Of a DNA stretch of 64,000 nucleotides, positions 1-8,688 are shown one piece after another. Positions within the stretch are counted from its first letter, which is position 1. The number at the start of each line of letters is the position of its first letter. The notes beneath the pieces were generated by a model. That model had not been told where the DNA came from. It saw only the letters and a list, made by a program, of their open reading frames with translations, and did no database searches. A program made the position numbers and the translations under genes. The DNA is taken from NCBI RefSeq assembly GCF_035967765.1, contig NZ_JAYWIT010000011.1, one strand, 5' to 3'. The stretch is from Conexibacter stalactiti. GTDB lineage: Bacteria > Actinomycetota > Thermoleophilia > Solirubrobacterales > Solirubrobacteraceae.

Positions 1-2142
1 CGGGGCGGCGGCCAGCAGCCGCCGCGCGACGGCGCCGGCGGGCGCGCCGCGCTGGGCGAGCGAGTGGCCGAGGGCGAGCTGCAGCCGCGTCCGCCGCGCG
101 GCGCTGATGCCCTGCGCGAGCGCGTCGCAGACGAGCGCGTGGGCGAAGGCGTAGGCTGGGCCGGAGGCGTAGGAGCGCTCGTCCAGCTCGCGCAGCAGCC
201 GCGCGGCGAGCGCGGTCTCCAGCGCAGTCAGCAGGCGGCCCTCGTCGAGGTCGCAGAGCGCCTCGACGTCGGCGAGCGAGAAGCGCTGGCCGGCGACCGC
301 CGCGGCTCGCAGCAGCTCGCCGGCGTCGTCGCCGAGTCGCGCGACGCGCTGGAGGATCACGTCATGGACGGCGAGCGGCACAGCATCGCTCGCGTGGCCC
401 GCACCGTCGCCGTCGCGCTCGGCGAGGTCGCGCAGCAGCTCGATCGCGAAGAGCGCGTTGCCACCGCTGCGGCGGTGCACGGTGCGCGCGATCTCGGCAT
501 CCGGCGTGAGCGCGCCGAGCGCCTCGGCGCTGAGCGGTCCCAGCGGCAGCTCCAACGCGTCGTCGCGGCGGCGCAGCTCGGCTCGGAGCGGCGCGAGCGG
601 ATGGTCGGCGTCGGTGAGCGCGGTGTCGCGATAGGCGAGCACGATCAGCAACGGCGTCCCTTCCAGCGCGCGGGCGAGGTGGAGCGCCAGCGCGGCGGTC
701 GGTCGATCGGCCCAGTGCAGGTCGTCGAGCACGAGCAGCGCGGGGCTGACGGAGGCCGCGGCGCGCAGCCCGGCGGCGAACGCCTCGAACAGGTGCAGCC
801 GGTCCTCGCCGTCAGCCGGCGCACGCCGCGTCTCGCCGTCGGCGGAGAACGCGCTCGGTCCGCCCGTCGCCGTCGCGCCGGTGCTGCTCGCGACGATGCC
901 GCCTGAGCTGCTGCCGGCTGCGACGAAGCCACTCGAGCTGGCGGCAGCGGCGGCCCCCGCGACAGGCGCGGCGACGATGCTCGGCAGCACCCGCGCCAGC
1001 TGCTCGCGTCGCGCCGACGGCAGCAGGTCGGCCGTGAGCGCGCCGGTCGCGAGCGCGCGGTCGAGCGCCTCGACGAGCGGCTGGTAGGCGCCGATCCGCT
1101 CCTCATCGCAGCGGCCGTAGAGGACGAGCCCGCCGTCAGCATGGGGCGTGCGCGCCAGCTCGGCCGTCAGCCGCGTCTTGCCGATCCCGGCCTCGCCTGG
1201 CAGCAGCACGATCCGCGGCGCGCCGCCGTCGCTCGCGCTCGCCCACGCATGGCGCAGCGCGGCGAGCTGCCCGTCGCGCCCCACCAGCGCCGCCCCGCCG
1301 CTGCGTCCCAGCGCCAGCGGCGGCGGCAGCGGCAGCGCCGGCCGCGCGATCGGCGGCGGGTCATCCGCGGGCGCGGCTTGCGCAGAGTGCGGTTCGTCTG
1401 ACGCAGAGTGCGGCGCGCTTTGCGCACCGTCCGGTCCGGCTTGCGCGGCGTGCGGCGCCTCGTCGGCGAGCACCTGGTCGACGAGCGCGCGGGTGGCGGC
1501 TGACGGGGTGACGCCGAGCTGCTCGCTCAGGCGGGCGCGCAGCTCGCCGGCCAGCGCCAGCGCGGCGGCCCGGTCGCCGCCGGCCGCGAGCAGCCGGATC
1601 AGCTGCGCCTGCGCGCTCTCCGACAGCGGCTCCAACGCCGCTCGCGTGCGGCACCACGGCAGCGCGCCGGCGCGGTCGCCGGCCGCCTCCGCGGCATCGG
1701 CGCGACGGCCGCACAGCTGTGCCAGCTCGTCCGCGGCGCTCGCGCGCAGCGCGACCAGCCATTCGTCGTCGAGCCCGGGCGCCAACGTCGAGGTCGCCAG
1801 CCGTGCGGCCGCCTGAGCGTCGCCACCTTCAGCCTGGCCGCGCAGCAGGATCGCGTCGACGGAGGCCCCCTCGAGCCCGACCTCCTCGCGCCGTGCGATC
1901 AGCGCCTCCGCCGCCGGGCCGAGCGAGCGGCGCAGCGTCCACAGATCCTGACGCAGCCCCTGGCGCGCCGCCTCCTCGCCCCGCTCGGGTCGCAGCGTCC
2001 CGGCCACGCGGGAGCGGCTGTGGACGCCGGGATGCAGCGCCAGCCACACCAGCAGCGCCCGCGCCGGGCGGTTCGCGGGCAATGGCAGCTCATGCCCCCT
2101 GGCACGCAGCCGCAGCCCGTCGAGCAGAGCGATCTCGAGCAC
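1..2142 (-). CDS. BTAD/AAA-ATPase transcriptional activator (AfsR/SARP-like), 3' end outside window
   Basis: The minus-strand frame is open from about 2142 to the window edge, so the C-terminus is missing. The N-terminus reads as a bacterial transcriptional activation domain (a helix-rich module resembling LDGLRLRARGHELPLPANRP, then TPR-like helices to about nt 1480). A Pro/Ala linker follows, then an AAA_16-type ATPase with Walker A GEAGIGKTRL (about 1198-1168) and Walker B LLVLDDLHWAD (about 740-704). Such proteins are cytoplasmic, ATP-responsive activators, often of secondary metabolism or stress genes. The linker is encoded over a short direct repeat (CGCAGAGTGCGG at 1381-1392 and 1402-1413). 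The GTG at 2142 is the best start I can see, but it lacks a convincing ribosome binding site, so the true start could be slightly upstream. Its target is unknown; the divergent methyltransferase is the nearest candidate. Confidence 0.8.
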   Translation of the reverse strand, partial: MLEIALLDGLRLRARGHELPLPANRPARALLVWLALHPGVHSRSRVAGTLRPERGEEAARQGLRQDLWTLRRSLGPAAEALIARREEVGLEGASVDAILLRGQAEGGDAQAAARLATSTLAPGLDDEWLVALRASAADELAQLCGRRADAAEAAGDRAGALPWCRTRAALEPLSESAQAQLIRLLAAGGDRAAALALAGELRARLSEQLGVTPSAATRALVDQVLADEAPHAAQAGPDGAQSAPHSASDEPHSAQAAPADDPPPIARPALPLPPPLALGRSGGAALVGRDGQLAALRHAWASASDGGAPRIVLLPGEAGIGKTRLTAELARTPHADGGLVLYGRCDEERIGAYQPLVEALDRALATGALTADLLPSARREQLARVLPSIVAAPVAGAAAAASSSGFVAAGSSSGGIVASSTGATATGGPSAFSADGETRRAPADGEDRLHLFEAFAAGLRAAASVSPALLVLDDLHWADRPTAALALHLARALEGTPLLIVLAYRDTALTDADHPLAPLRAELRRRDDALELPLGPLSAEALGALTPDAEIARTVHRRSGGNALFAIELLRDLAERDGDGAGHASDAVPLAVHDVILQRVARLGDDAGELLRAAAVAGQRFSLADVEALCDLDEGRLLTALETALAARLLRELDERSYASGPAYAFAHALVCDALAQGISAARRTRLQLALGHSLAQRGAPAGAVARRLLAAAP

Positions 2143-2252
2143 CGTAAAGCGGATCGTAGAGCGGTCGCAGACGAACGCAAGACGGTTCGCAGACGGAGCT
2201 CGCCGACGCTGTGCCGAACCGCAGCGCCCCGACGACCAGGAGGAAGGCCGAG

Positions 2253-3428
2253 ATGACCGCCGTCGCACCACTCGCCAGCGCCGCCGCGCCGAGCCCCGCC
2301 GCACCCAGCGCGTCAGCGCCCACCCCCGCCGCGCCCACCCCCGCCGCGCCCCACAGCCTCATCCCCACCGCACCCGCCTTCGCCGAGCGCGTCACCGCGC
2401 TCGCGCTCGCCGGCATGGAGGCGACGACGATCCACCTCGGCCGCGCGCTCGGCCTCTACGCCGCGCTGCACGACAACGGCCCGCAGACCGCGGCCGACCT
2501 GGCTGGCCGCACCGAGACCGACGCCCGCTACGTGCGCGAGTGGCTGGAGCAGCAGGCGAGCGCGGCGATCGTCACGGTCGTGCAGAACTCCGCTGACCCG
2601 CACGAGCGCCGCTTCGCACTGCCGCCGGCCCACGCCGAGGTGCTGCTCGACCCGACCAGCCTCGCGGCCGCGGGCGCGCTGACGCAGATGCTCGTCGCCG
2701 TCGTGCAGCCGCTCGACCGCCTGATCGAGGCGTTCCGCACCGGCGCCGGCATCCCCTACGACGTCTATCCGCTCTTCCGTGAGGCGCAGGCGGAGGCCAA
2801 CCGCCCGCTGTTCGAGCATCAGCTCGCCGCCTGGATCGCGGCGCTCCCCGACCTGCACAAGGCGCTCTCCGAGCGCGGCGGCCGGATCGCCGACGTCGCC
2901 TGCGGCGGCGGCTGGTCGACGATCGCGCTCGCGCGCGCCTACCCGCGTGCGACCGTTGACGGCTATGACGCCGACGCGCCCTCGATCGCGCTCGCGCGCG
3001 CGAACCTGCGCGGCAGCGGCGTCGAGCCGCAGGTCCGCTTCCGCGCCCGCGCCGGCGAGCAGCTCGACGCGCCCGAGCCGTATGACCTCGTGACGATCTT
3101 CGAAGCCGTCCACGACATGGCCGACCCGGTCGACGTGCTCGCCGCGGCGCGGCGGCTGCTCGCGCCCGGCGGCGTGCTGCTGGTCGCCGACGAGAAGACC
3201 GCGCACGAGTTCGCCGCGCCGGGCGACGAGCTGGAGCGGCTCTTCTACGCCTACAGCGTGCTGTTCTGCCTCCCGACCGGCCGCGAGCACGAGCACGCGG
3301 CCGCGACCGGGACGGTGATGCGGCCGGCGACGATGGCGCGCTACGCGACCGACGCCGGCTTCACCAGCGTGCAGGTGCTCGATGGGATCGAGCACGACCT
3401 GTGGCGCTTCTACCTGCTCGTCCCATGA
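2253..3428 (+). CDS. Class I SAM-dependent methyltransferase with N-terminal winged helix
   Basis: The predicted protein has 391 residues. ATG 2253 is chosen because AGGAGG lies about 9 nt upstream (near 2238); an in-frame start at 2211 would remove that spacing. The first 35 residues are an Ala/Pro-rich low-complexity tail. A winged-helix-like region follows (about 45-125, with 'TAADLAGRTETDARYVREWL'). A Rossmann methyltransferase domain starts near 210 with motif I IADVACGGGWS, an acidic strand end ('DGYDAD') and 'YDLVTIFEAVHDM'. The architecture matches the Rv2258c-like family of small-molecule methyltransferases. The substrate cannot be read from sequence. The downstream GNAT gene starts inside its stop codon (ATGA overlap), which implies co-translation. 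Confidence 0.85.
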   Translation: MTAVAPLASAAAPSPAAPSASAPTPAAPTPAAPHSLIPTAPAFAERVTALALAGMEATTIHLGRALGLYAALHDNGPQTAADLAGRTETDARYVREWLEQQASAAIVTVVQNSADPHERRFALPPAHAEVLLDPTSLAAAGALTQMLVAVVQPLDRLIEAFRTGAGIPYDVYPLFREAQAEANRPLFEHQLAAWIAALPDLHKALSERGGRIADVACGGGWSTIALARAYPRATVDGYDADAPSIALARANLRGSGVEPQVRFRARAGEQLDAPEPYDLVTIFEAVHDMADPVDVLAAARRLLAPGGVLLVADEKTAHEFAAPGDELERLFYAYSVLFCLPTGREHEHAAATGTVMRPATMARYATDAGFTSVQVLDGIEHDLWRFYLLVP

Positions 3429-4273
3429 GCGCGCTCGCGGATGCGATCGTCGCCGGCGGCCTCTCGCCGGCGCTGCCGATGCGCGAGCTGGAGGCGGTCG
3501 AGATCGCCGGCTACCGCGACCAGTGGTCGGCGGTTCCGCCGGTCGTCGCCGAGCGCTACGGCGTCGCCGACGCGACGCTGCCCGGCGGGATCCACTGCCT
3601 GACCGTCGCCGACCAGCCGGGCCGCCGCGTCGTCAACCACGCGCTCGGGATCGACCCGGTCAGGCCGCTCGCACCGCGGACGCTCGACGCGATCGAGCGC
3701 TTCTTCGCCGTGCGCGGCCTGCCGGCGCTGGCGGCGGTCGCGGAGGGCGCGCCGGCCGAGCGGCAGCTGCACGCGCGCGGCTGGCGGCGCGACGTCGCGT
3801 GGATGAAGTTCGCGCGCGCCGTCGACGCGCCGCTGCCGCTGCGCGGCGACTGCCCGTTCGAGATCCAGCGCGTGCCGCTGCACGACCGGCTGCGGCTCGG
3901 CGAGCTGCTCGCCCGCGCCTTCGAGCTGCCGGCCGGGCTGGCGCCATGGCTGGGCGCGATCGCCTGCCGTCCGGGCTGGGAGTGCCTCGGCGCCTACGCC
4001 GGCGAGCGGCTCGTCGCGACCGGCTCGCTGTACGTCGCCGGCGGCGCCGGCTGGGTCACGTGGGGCGCGACCGATCCGGCCGCGCGCGGCCAGGGCGCGC
4101 AGGCGGCGCTGCTGGCGGCGCGGATCGAGATGGCGCGCCGGCGCCGGCTGCGGCTGCTCGTCGCGGAGACCGGCGAGCGCGGCAGCGGCCAGCGCGACGT
4201 CTCCTACCGCAACCTGCTCGGCGCCGGCTTCCACGAGGTCTGCGTGCGACCTTTCTGGTGCAGGGATCGATAG
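3425..4273 (+). CDS. GNAT-family N-acetyltransferase
   Basis: The protein has 282 residues, with ATG 3425 overlapping the methyltransferase stop by ATGA. The C-terminal half carries the GNAT acetyl-CoA signature: a beta strand 'GWVTWGATDPAARGQGAQAALLAAR' in which RGQGAQ is the pyrophosphate-binding Q/RxxGxG/A motif. The later 'YRNLLGAGFHEV' is the conserved final strand/helix. The N-terminal half is a second, degenerate GNAT-like or substrate-binding region. The acceptor is not predictable. Coupling to a methyltransferase suggests that both modify related small molecules, but this is inference from position only. Confidence 0.8.
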   Translation: MSALADAIVAGGLSPALPMRELEAVEIAGYRDQWSAVPPVVAERYGVADATLPGGIHCLTVADQPGRRVVNHALGIDPVRPLAPRTLDAIERFFAVRGLPALAAVAEGAPAERQLHARGWRRDVAWMKFARAVDAPLPLRGDCPFEIQRVPLHDRLRLGELLARAFELPAGLAPWLGAIACRPGWECLGAYAGERLVATGSLYVAGGAGWVTWGATDPAARGQGAQAALLAARIEMARRRRLRLLVAETGERGSGQRDVSYRNLLGAGFHEVCVRPFWCRDR

Positions 4274-4282
4274 CCTCGGGGA

Positions 4283-4903
4283 GTGCTCGACAAAGTCACC
4301 GAGGTCGCACGGGATGCCGTCACGACCGCCGGATATCCCGGCATCTTCGCCGCGATGGTCGCGGAGAACGTCTTCCCGCCGATCCCCTCCGAGGTCGTCC
4401 TCCCGCTCGCCGGATTCGAGGTCGACGCCGGGGAGCTGAACTTCCTGCTGGTCGTGTTGGCGGCGACCCTCGGCTCGCTCGCGGGTGCGCTGATCCTGTA
4501 CGCGATCGGCCTCTACGGCGGCCGGCCGCTGACGCTGCGGTGGGGGAAGGTGCTGCGCGTCAGCGCCGCCGACCTCGACAGAGCCGAGGACTGGTTCGAC
4601 CGCTGGGGCGACTGGGTCGTGCTGGTCGCGCGCGTGATCCCGATCGCTCGCTCGCTCGTCTCGATCCCGGCTGGCATGATGCGGATGGGCCTCGTCCGCT
4701 TCATCGTGCTGACGACGATCGGCTCGCTGATCTGGAACTGCATCCTCGTCTTCGCCGGCAAGCAGCTCGGCGCCAACTGGGAGGACGTCACCAGAGTCGT
4801 CGAGGACTACGGGCTGCCGCTGAGAATCGCCGTCGTGCTGCTGATCGTCGGCGGCGCCGCGTGGCTGCTGCTGCGCCGCCGCAAGCGCGCCGCCTCGGCG
4901 TAG
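4283..4903 (+). CDS. DedA/VTT-domain inner-membrane protein
   Basis: The 206-residue integral membrane protein matches the DedA family from its first helix ('GYPGIFAAMVAENVFPPIPSEVVLPLAGF') through the re-entrant region 'GDWVVLVARVIPIARSLVSIPAGMMRM' to 'FIVLTTIGSLIWNCILVFAGKQLG'. The E in the PIPSE motif and the R-x3-P segment in 'ARVIPIARS' are family hallmarks. DedA/VTT proteins are linked to lipid scrambling and undecaprenyl phosphate recycling, and to envelope and pH homeostasis. The start is GTG 4283, nine bases after the GNAT stop, with only a weak purine run in front; the family N-terminus fits this start well. The C-terminus ends in a basic cytosolic tail (RRRKRAASA). Confidence 0.92.
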   Translation: MLDKVTEVARDAVTTAGYPGIFAAMVAENVFPPIPSEVVLPLAGFEVDAGELNFLLVVLAATLGSLAGALILYAIGLYGGRPLTLRWGKVLRVSAADLDRAEDWFDRWGDWVVLVARVIPIARSLVSIPAGMMRMGLVRFIVLTTIGSLIWNCILVFAGKQLGANWEDVTRVVEDYGLPLRIAVVLLIVGGAAWLLLRRRKRAASA

Positions 4904-4907
4904 CCGC

Positions 4908-5579
4908 TCAGATCATCCGCCGCTGAGCTGCCCAACGGGTCAGCTCGGCGCGGTTGGACAGCTGCAGCTTGCGCAGCACGTTGGAGACGTGCGACTCGAC
5001 CGTCTTGACGGAGATGTGGAGTCTGACCCCGATCTCCTTGTAGAGATAGCCGCGGGCGATCAGCAGCAGCACGTCCTGCTCGCGCGCCGTCAGCTGGTCG
5101 AGCTCCGGGTCGGCGGCGGGACCGGTCGTCGCGACGCCGTCGCCGGCCGCGCCACCGCCGCCGAACGCGTCGAGCACGAAGCCGGCGAGCCACGGCGAGA
5201 AGACGGCGTCGCCGTCCGCGATGCGGTGGATCGCGTCGAGCAGCTCCTCCGGCGAGATCGACTTCGTCACATAGCCGCGCGCGCCGGCACGGATCACCGC
5301 GACGACGTCCTCGGCCGCGTCGGAGACCGACAGCGCCAGGAAGCGCACGCCGGGCCGCTCGGCGTGGACGGCCGGGATCACGGCTTGGCCGCCGCCGTCG
5401 GGCAGGTGCACGTCGAGCAGCACGACGTCGGGGTCGAGCGCGCGGATCAGGCCGACCGCCTGCTCGACCGTCCCGGCCTCGCCGGCGACCTCGACGGTCG
5501 CATCGAGTCCCGCCTTCAGACCGGCGCGGAAGATCGCGTGGTCGTCGACGAGCACGACGCGGCGCAGCGGGCGGTTCAC
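4908..5579 (-). CDS. NarL/FixJ-type two-component response regulator
   Basis: The 223-residue protein has an N-terminal receiver domain and a C-terminal LuxR-type HTH. The receiver domain shows VDDHAIFRAG, phospho-acceptor D56 in 'DVVLLDVHLPDGG', the switch S in 'LALSVSD' and the conserved K in 'GARGYVTKS'. The HTH spans about 155-215 ('LTAREQDVLLLIARGYLYKEIGVRLHISVKTVESHVSNVLRKL'). A Gly-rich linker separates the two. It lies 31 bp downstream of the PspC-domain histidine kinase on the same strand and is its evident partner. The set resembles membrane-stress or LiaRS-like systems of actinobacteria; the actual target genes are not visible. Confidence 0.93.
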   Translation of the reverse strand: MNRPLRRVVLVDDHAIFRAGLKAGLDATVEVAGEAGTVEQAVGLIRALDPDVVLLDVHLPDGGGQAVIPAVHAERPGVRFLALSVSDAAEDVVAVIRAGARGYVTKSISPEELLDAIHRIADGDAVFSPWLAGFVLDAFGGGGAAGDGVATTGPAADPELDQLTAREQDVLLLIARGYLYKEIGVRLHISVKTVESHVSNVLRKLQLSNRAELTRWAAQRRMI

Positions 5580-5610
5580 CGGCGACCGCTCGGTCGTGTG
5601 CGCGGCGCGT

Positions 5611-6795
5611 TCACGAGCGACCGCCCTCGCGTGTGCGCGGCAGCGTCAGCTCGACCTCGGTGCCCTCGCCGATCACGCTGTGGATCGTCGCATGCCCGCG
5701 ATGGCGGGCCATGCGCGCCTCGACCGACTCGCGCAGGCCGCGCCGGTCGGGCGCCACGAGCGTCCGCTCGAAGCCGCTGCCACGGTCGCGCACGAAGACC
5801 GACGCCTCCTGCTCGGAGACGCGCGCGAGCACCGAGATCTCGCTCACGCCGGCATGCTTGGCGGCGTTGGTGATCGCCTCGCGCGCGGCCGCGACGAGCG
5901 CCGCGAGATCCTCGTCGAGCGGCGCGTCGCGTGGCTGCACGAGCGCGACGCCGACGCCGTAGTTGACCTCGACCTCGTCGGCCGCGTGACGGAGGGCGGC
6001 GGCGAAGGTCTCCGGCGCGTCGGCGTCCTCGCCGCCGTACAGCCAGGCGCGCAGCTCGCGCTCCTGCTGACGCGCGAGCAGCTGGGCGCGGCGCGCGTCC
6101 GGCTCGCGCTGGATCAGCGCCAGCGTCTGCAGGACCGAGTCGTGCAGCCGCTCGGCGACGCGCTCGCGCTCCTCGGTGCGGACACGCTCGCGCCGCTCGG
6201 CCTCCGCGAGCACACGCGCGCGGCGCAGCCGCGGGCCGACCAGCAGCCCGATCCCGGCGGCCGCGGCGGAGGCGGCGAGGCCGGCGGCGAGCACGGTCGC
6301 GTCGGCGCCGACGCGCAGCAGCAGCAGCGCGCCGCCGCCGAGCAGCATCAGCCCCAGCAGCGTGCGCGCCGCGTCGGCTCCCTGCGGCGCGGTCGGCAGC
6401 GTGTCGGGCGAGGCCTGGCGCCAGATCAGCGCGAGGCCGCCGAGCAGCAGCACGCCGGGGCCGAGCAGGTCGAGCGGCAGCAGGAAGCCGGTCCCCGACA
6501 GCACCGCGGCACCGACCAGGATCAGCATCAGCAGCCCGGCCGCCTCCTGCGCGCGGGCACGGTACGGGCGCCGCGGGCTGTCGGCGGGCGGGCCGGGCAG
6601 CAGCAGCGCGGCGGCGAGGTAGACGGCGATGCCGATGCCGCCGGCGGCGGTCGCGAGCGCGAAGGCGAGCCGCACGACGATCGGGTCGACGCCGAGCGCC
6701 TGCCCGAGGCCGCCGCAGACGCCGAGCAGCACCCGCTGCTCGCCCGCGCGGGCGAGCGTGCGCGGCGCGGCCGGCGGCGCGACCGCGTCAGTCAC
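5611..6795 (-). CDS. PspC-domain sensor histidine kinase (HisKA_3 / DesK-LiaS type)
   Basis: The preferred start GTG 6795 overlaps the upstream PspC gene's stop by 8 nt (GTGACTGA) and gives 394 residues; GTG 6831 is an alternative. Order of parts: PspC domain at about 20-68 ('RVLLGVCGGLGQALGVDPIVVRLAFAL'), then several membrane helices to about 188. A short coiled segment follows, then the dimerisation/phospho-acceptor helix 'ERVAERLHDSVLQTL' with H218. The C-terminal ATPase domain includes 'REAITNAAKHA' (N box) and 'VRDRGSGF' (G1 box). The PspC module probably senses membrane perturbation directly, making this a one-protein sensor and kinase. The partner regulator is encoded immediately downstream. 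Confidence 0.9.
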   Translation of the reverse strand: MTDAVAPPAAPRTLARAGEQRVLLGVCGGLGQALGVDPIVVRLAFALATAAGGIGIAVYLAAALLLPGPPADSPRRPYRARAQEAAGLLMLILVGAAVLSGTGFLLPLDLLGPGVLLLGGLALIWRQASPDTLPTAPQGADAARTLLGLMLLGGGALLLLRVGADATVLAAGLAASAAAAGIGLLVGPRLRRARVLAEAERRERVRTEERERVAERLHDSVLQTLALIQREPDARRAQLLARQQERELRAWLYGGEDADAPETFAAALRHAADEVEVNYGVGVALVQPRDAPLDEDLAALVAAAREAITNAAKHAGVSEISVLARVSEQEASVFVRDRGSGFERTLVAPDRRGLRESVEARMARHRGHATIHSVIGEGTEVELTLPRTREGGRS

Positions 6796-7393
6796 CGCGT
6801 CTGAGGCGGGCGATGAGTCGCGCGGGGCCACGTCTCGACGGTACCGGGACCTCGTGCACGACGGTCGTCGCGGTGCTCTCGACGTCGGCATGGGTGGAGG
6901 CGGTGGGGGTGGGCGCGGGCGGCGCCGGCGCGGCGGGCGGCGCCCCCGGGGCGCTCGCCCCGGGGACGGCCGGCGCCGCCGCTGCAGCACGCCCTTCGCG
7001 GATCACCAGCGCGGCGATCCCGAACGCCGCCAGCACGAGCCCGCCGCGGTCGAGCGCGGGCCACACGAGCTGCTCGGGCTCCAGGCCCGACGCCATCAGC
7101 AGGACGCCGGCGAACAGCACCGTGCTCCAGCCGAGCAGCTGCTCGCGGCCGTCGTGCGGCTCGCCGCCGAGCAGGACCCGCCCGTCGTCGCGCGGCACGA
7201 TCAGCGCGACCGCTGCATAGGCGATCACCAGCAGCGGGAAGGCGAGCGCGCCGAACAGGATGGCGCCGATCCGCACCAGCAGAGGCCGCAGCTCGAGCGT
7301 CTGCGCCAGGCCGGCGCAGACGCCGAGCAGGACGCGGTCCTGGGAGCTGCGGCGCAGCGCGGTCGGGGTGGCGGTGGGGGCGTCGGAGTTCAT
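6788..7393 (-). CDS. PspC-domain membrane protein
   Basis: The 201-residue protein begins with a PspC domain ('RVLLGVCAGLAQTLELRPLLVRIGAILFGALAFPLLVIAYAAVALIVPRDDG'). This domain resembles the N-terminus of the kinase encoded next. Two further hydrophobic segments follow ('LGWSTVLFAGVLLMASGL', 'GLVLAAFGIAALVI') and then a long Ala/Pro-rich, probably disordered, tail ending in basic residues. It is the first gene of the PspC - PspC kinase - regulator operon and overlaps the kinase start by 8 nt. It could modulate the kinase by PspC-PspC contact; that is inference. Confidence 0.85.
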   Translation of the reverse strand: MNSDAPTATPTALRRSSQDRVLLGVCAGLAQTLELRPLLVRIGAILFGALAFPLLVIAYAAVALIVPRDDGRVLLGGEPHDGREQLLGWSTVLFAGVLLMASGLEPEQLVWPALDRGGLVLAAFGIAALVIREGRAAAAAPAVPGASAPGAPPAAPAPPAPTPTASTHADVESTATTVVHEVPVPSRRGPARLIARLRRGD

Positions 7394-7511
7394 CGGCGGG
7401 TCCTCGTTCGGAAGCTGTCAGCACTTTCGCCCGATCGGCCGCCGTCGGCAATCCGGCATGACCCGGAGCTGACCCTGAGAGGGGTCGCGGGGATCGGGGT
7501 AGGGTGGGGCG

Positions 7512-7985
7512 GTGGACGAAGAACGCCGCGAGACGGAGAAGGAGCGGCTCGACCGCAACCTGCTGGAACTGCTCAACGAGCTGCGCGTCGCGCTGCCGGG
7601 CGTGCAGGTCCTGTTCGCCTTCCTGCTGGCGGTCCCGTTCCAGTCGCGCTGGGAGCAGGTGACGGCGTTTCAGCGCGACGTCTACTTCGCGACGCTCTGC
7701 TGCGCGCTGATCGCGATCGCGCTGATGATCGCGCCGACCGCCTACCACCGCCTCAACTTCCGCGCCAGACGCAAGCGCGAGCTCGTGATGATCTCCAACA
7801 GGCTGGCGATCGGCGGGATCGTCTTCCTCGCGATCGCGCTCGTCGGCGTGATGGTGCTGATCGCCGACATCCTCTTCGGCACCGTCGCGACGGCGATCTT
7901 CGGCGGGCTCGCGGCGCTGCTGTTCGTGCTGCTGTGGTTCGTGCTGCCCAAGCACAAGGACCTCGGCGTCGAAGACGACGACTGA
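7512..7985 (+). CDS. DUF6328-family four-helix membrane protein
   Basis: The 157-residue protein has a charged N-terminus (MDEERRETEKERLDRNLLELLNEL) and four predicted membrane helices (about 30-46, 58-76, 95-115, 120-142). 'LRVALPGVQVLFAFLLAVPF' and 'TAYHRLNFRARRKREL' are typical of the DUF6328 family. The function of this family is not established. The GTG start at 7512 is preceded by a purine-rich AGGGTGGGG. The gene stands alone between the PspC operon (divergent) and a small exported protein. Confidence 0.8.
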   Translation: MDEERRETEKERLDRNLLELLNELRVALPGVQVLFAFLLAVPFQSRWEQVTAFQRDVYFATLCCALIAIALMIAPTAYHRLNFRARRKRELVMISNRLAIGGIVFLAIALVGVMVLIADILFGTVATAIFGGLAALLFVLLWFVLPKHKDLGVEDDD

Positions 7986-8039
7986 GGTTCACAACTCCGT
8001 CAAATCTGCGCGCGGCGGCGTGCATAGGGTGCGGCGCTG

Positions 8040-8576
8040 ATGGCCACCGCACTCTCACCCCGCCGCCGCTTCGCGCTCCTGCTCGCCGCCGTGATCGTCA
8101 CCGTGACGGTCGTGTTGGCGGCGACGTTGATCGCAACCGGCGAAGACACCACCCCGGCAGCCGCAGCGAACGTCGTCAAGGACGCCCACTTCATCGACGC
8201 CGACGAGCCCGGCGTGCTGACGTTCGAGAACGGCGACTGCTTCCACGATCCGGCGATCAACGAGGCGATGGGCGAGCCGCAGCTCAACACCGTCGGCTGC
8301 GTCGGCGCCGAGAACGAGGTCTTCACCTTCATGACGCTGGAGGAGCAGCGCTGGGACAGAGCGACGATCGCCGACGAGGCGGCTGCCGGCTGCGAGCGCG
8401 CTTTCCGCGACCTGTGGGGTGAGCCAGGCGCTGGGACGCACAGGCTCGACGTCTACCCGGTGCTCCCGACTGAGCGCTCGTGGACCCAGGACGGTGACCG
8501 TAGCGCGATGTGCGTCGTCTATTCGCGATTGGGTGAATTCAAGATCGACCCGATCGCGTACGGCAGAGACAGCTAG
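8040..8576 (+). CDS. Membrane-anchored protein resembling the septum-formation domain family
   Basis: The 178-residue protein has one N-terminal membrane segment (about 10-36) after a basic RRR. The extracytoplasmic part contains a Cys-pattern 'ENGDCFHDP ... TVGCVGAENEVFTFMTLEE ... GCERAF ... MCVVYSR'. This spacing (GDC, a later C near a [HN]-E-V/F segment, then C and a final C) resembles the Septum_form domain found in secreted or anchored actinobacterial proteins. I cannot confirm homology without a profile search. Role unknown; two disulfides are likely. Confidence 0.65.
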   Translation: MATALSPRRRFALLLAAVIVTVTVVLAATLIATGEDTTPAAAANVVKDAHFIDADEPGVLTFENGDCFHDPAINEAMGEPQLNTVGCVGAENEVFTFMTLEEQRWDRATIADEAAAGCERAFRDLWGEPGAGTHRLDVYPVLPTERSWTQDGDRSAMCVVYSRLGEFKIDPIAYGRDS

Positions 8577-8688
8577 GACTTCACCGACTCGTAACGAGAT
8601 CGGTCCGGCGGTCGGCGACCATCCTGCCCGGCGCCGGTGTGGGACCGGTGCCACATCCCTCACCTCACTGAATGAATAAGGAGAGCGA

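Noticed and set aside
1379..1413. Short direct repeat CGCAGAGTGCGG x2 as a CRISPR-like or mobile signature
   Set aside because: There are only two copies, 9 bp apart, within the coding linker of the BTAD regulator. It encodes an Ala/Ser/His-rich linker repeat.
7502..7511. Possible alternative start for the DUF6328 gene
   Set aside because: GTG 7512 already has a good purine run upstream and the encoded N-terminus fits a cytosolic charged segment.
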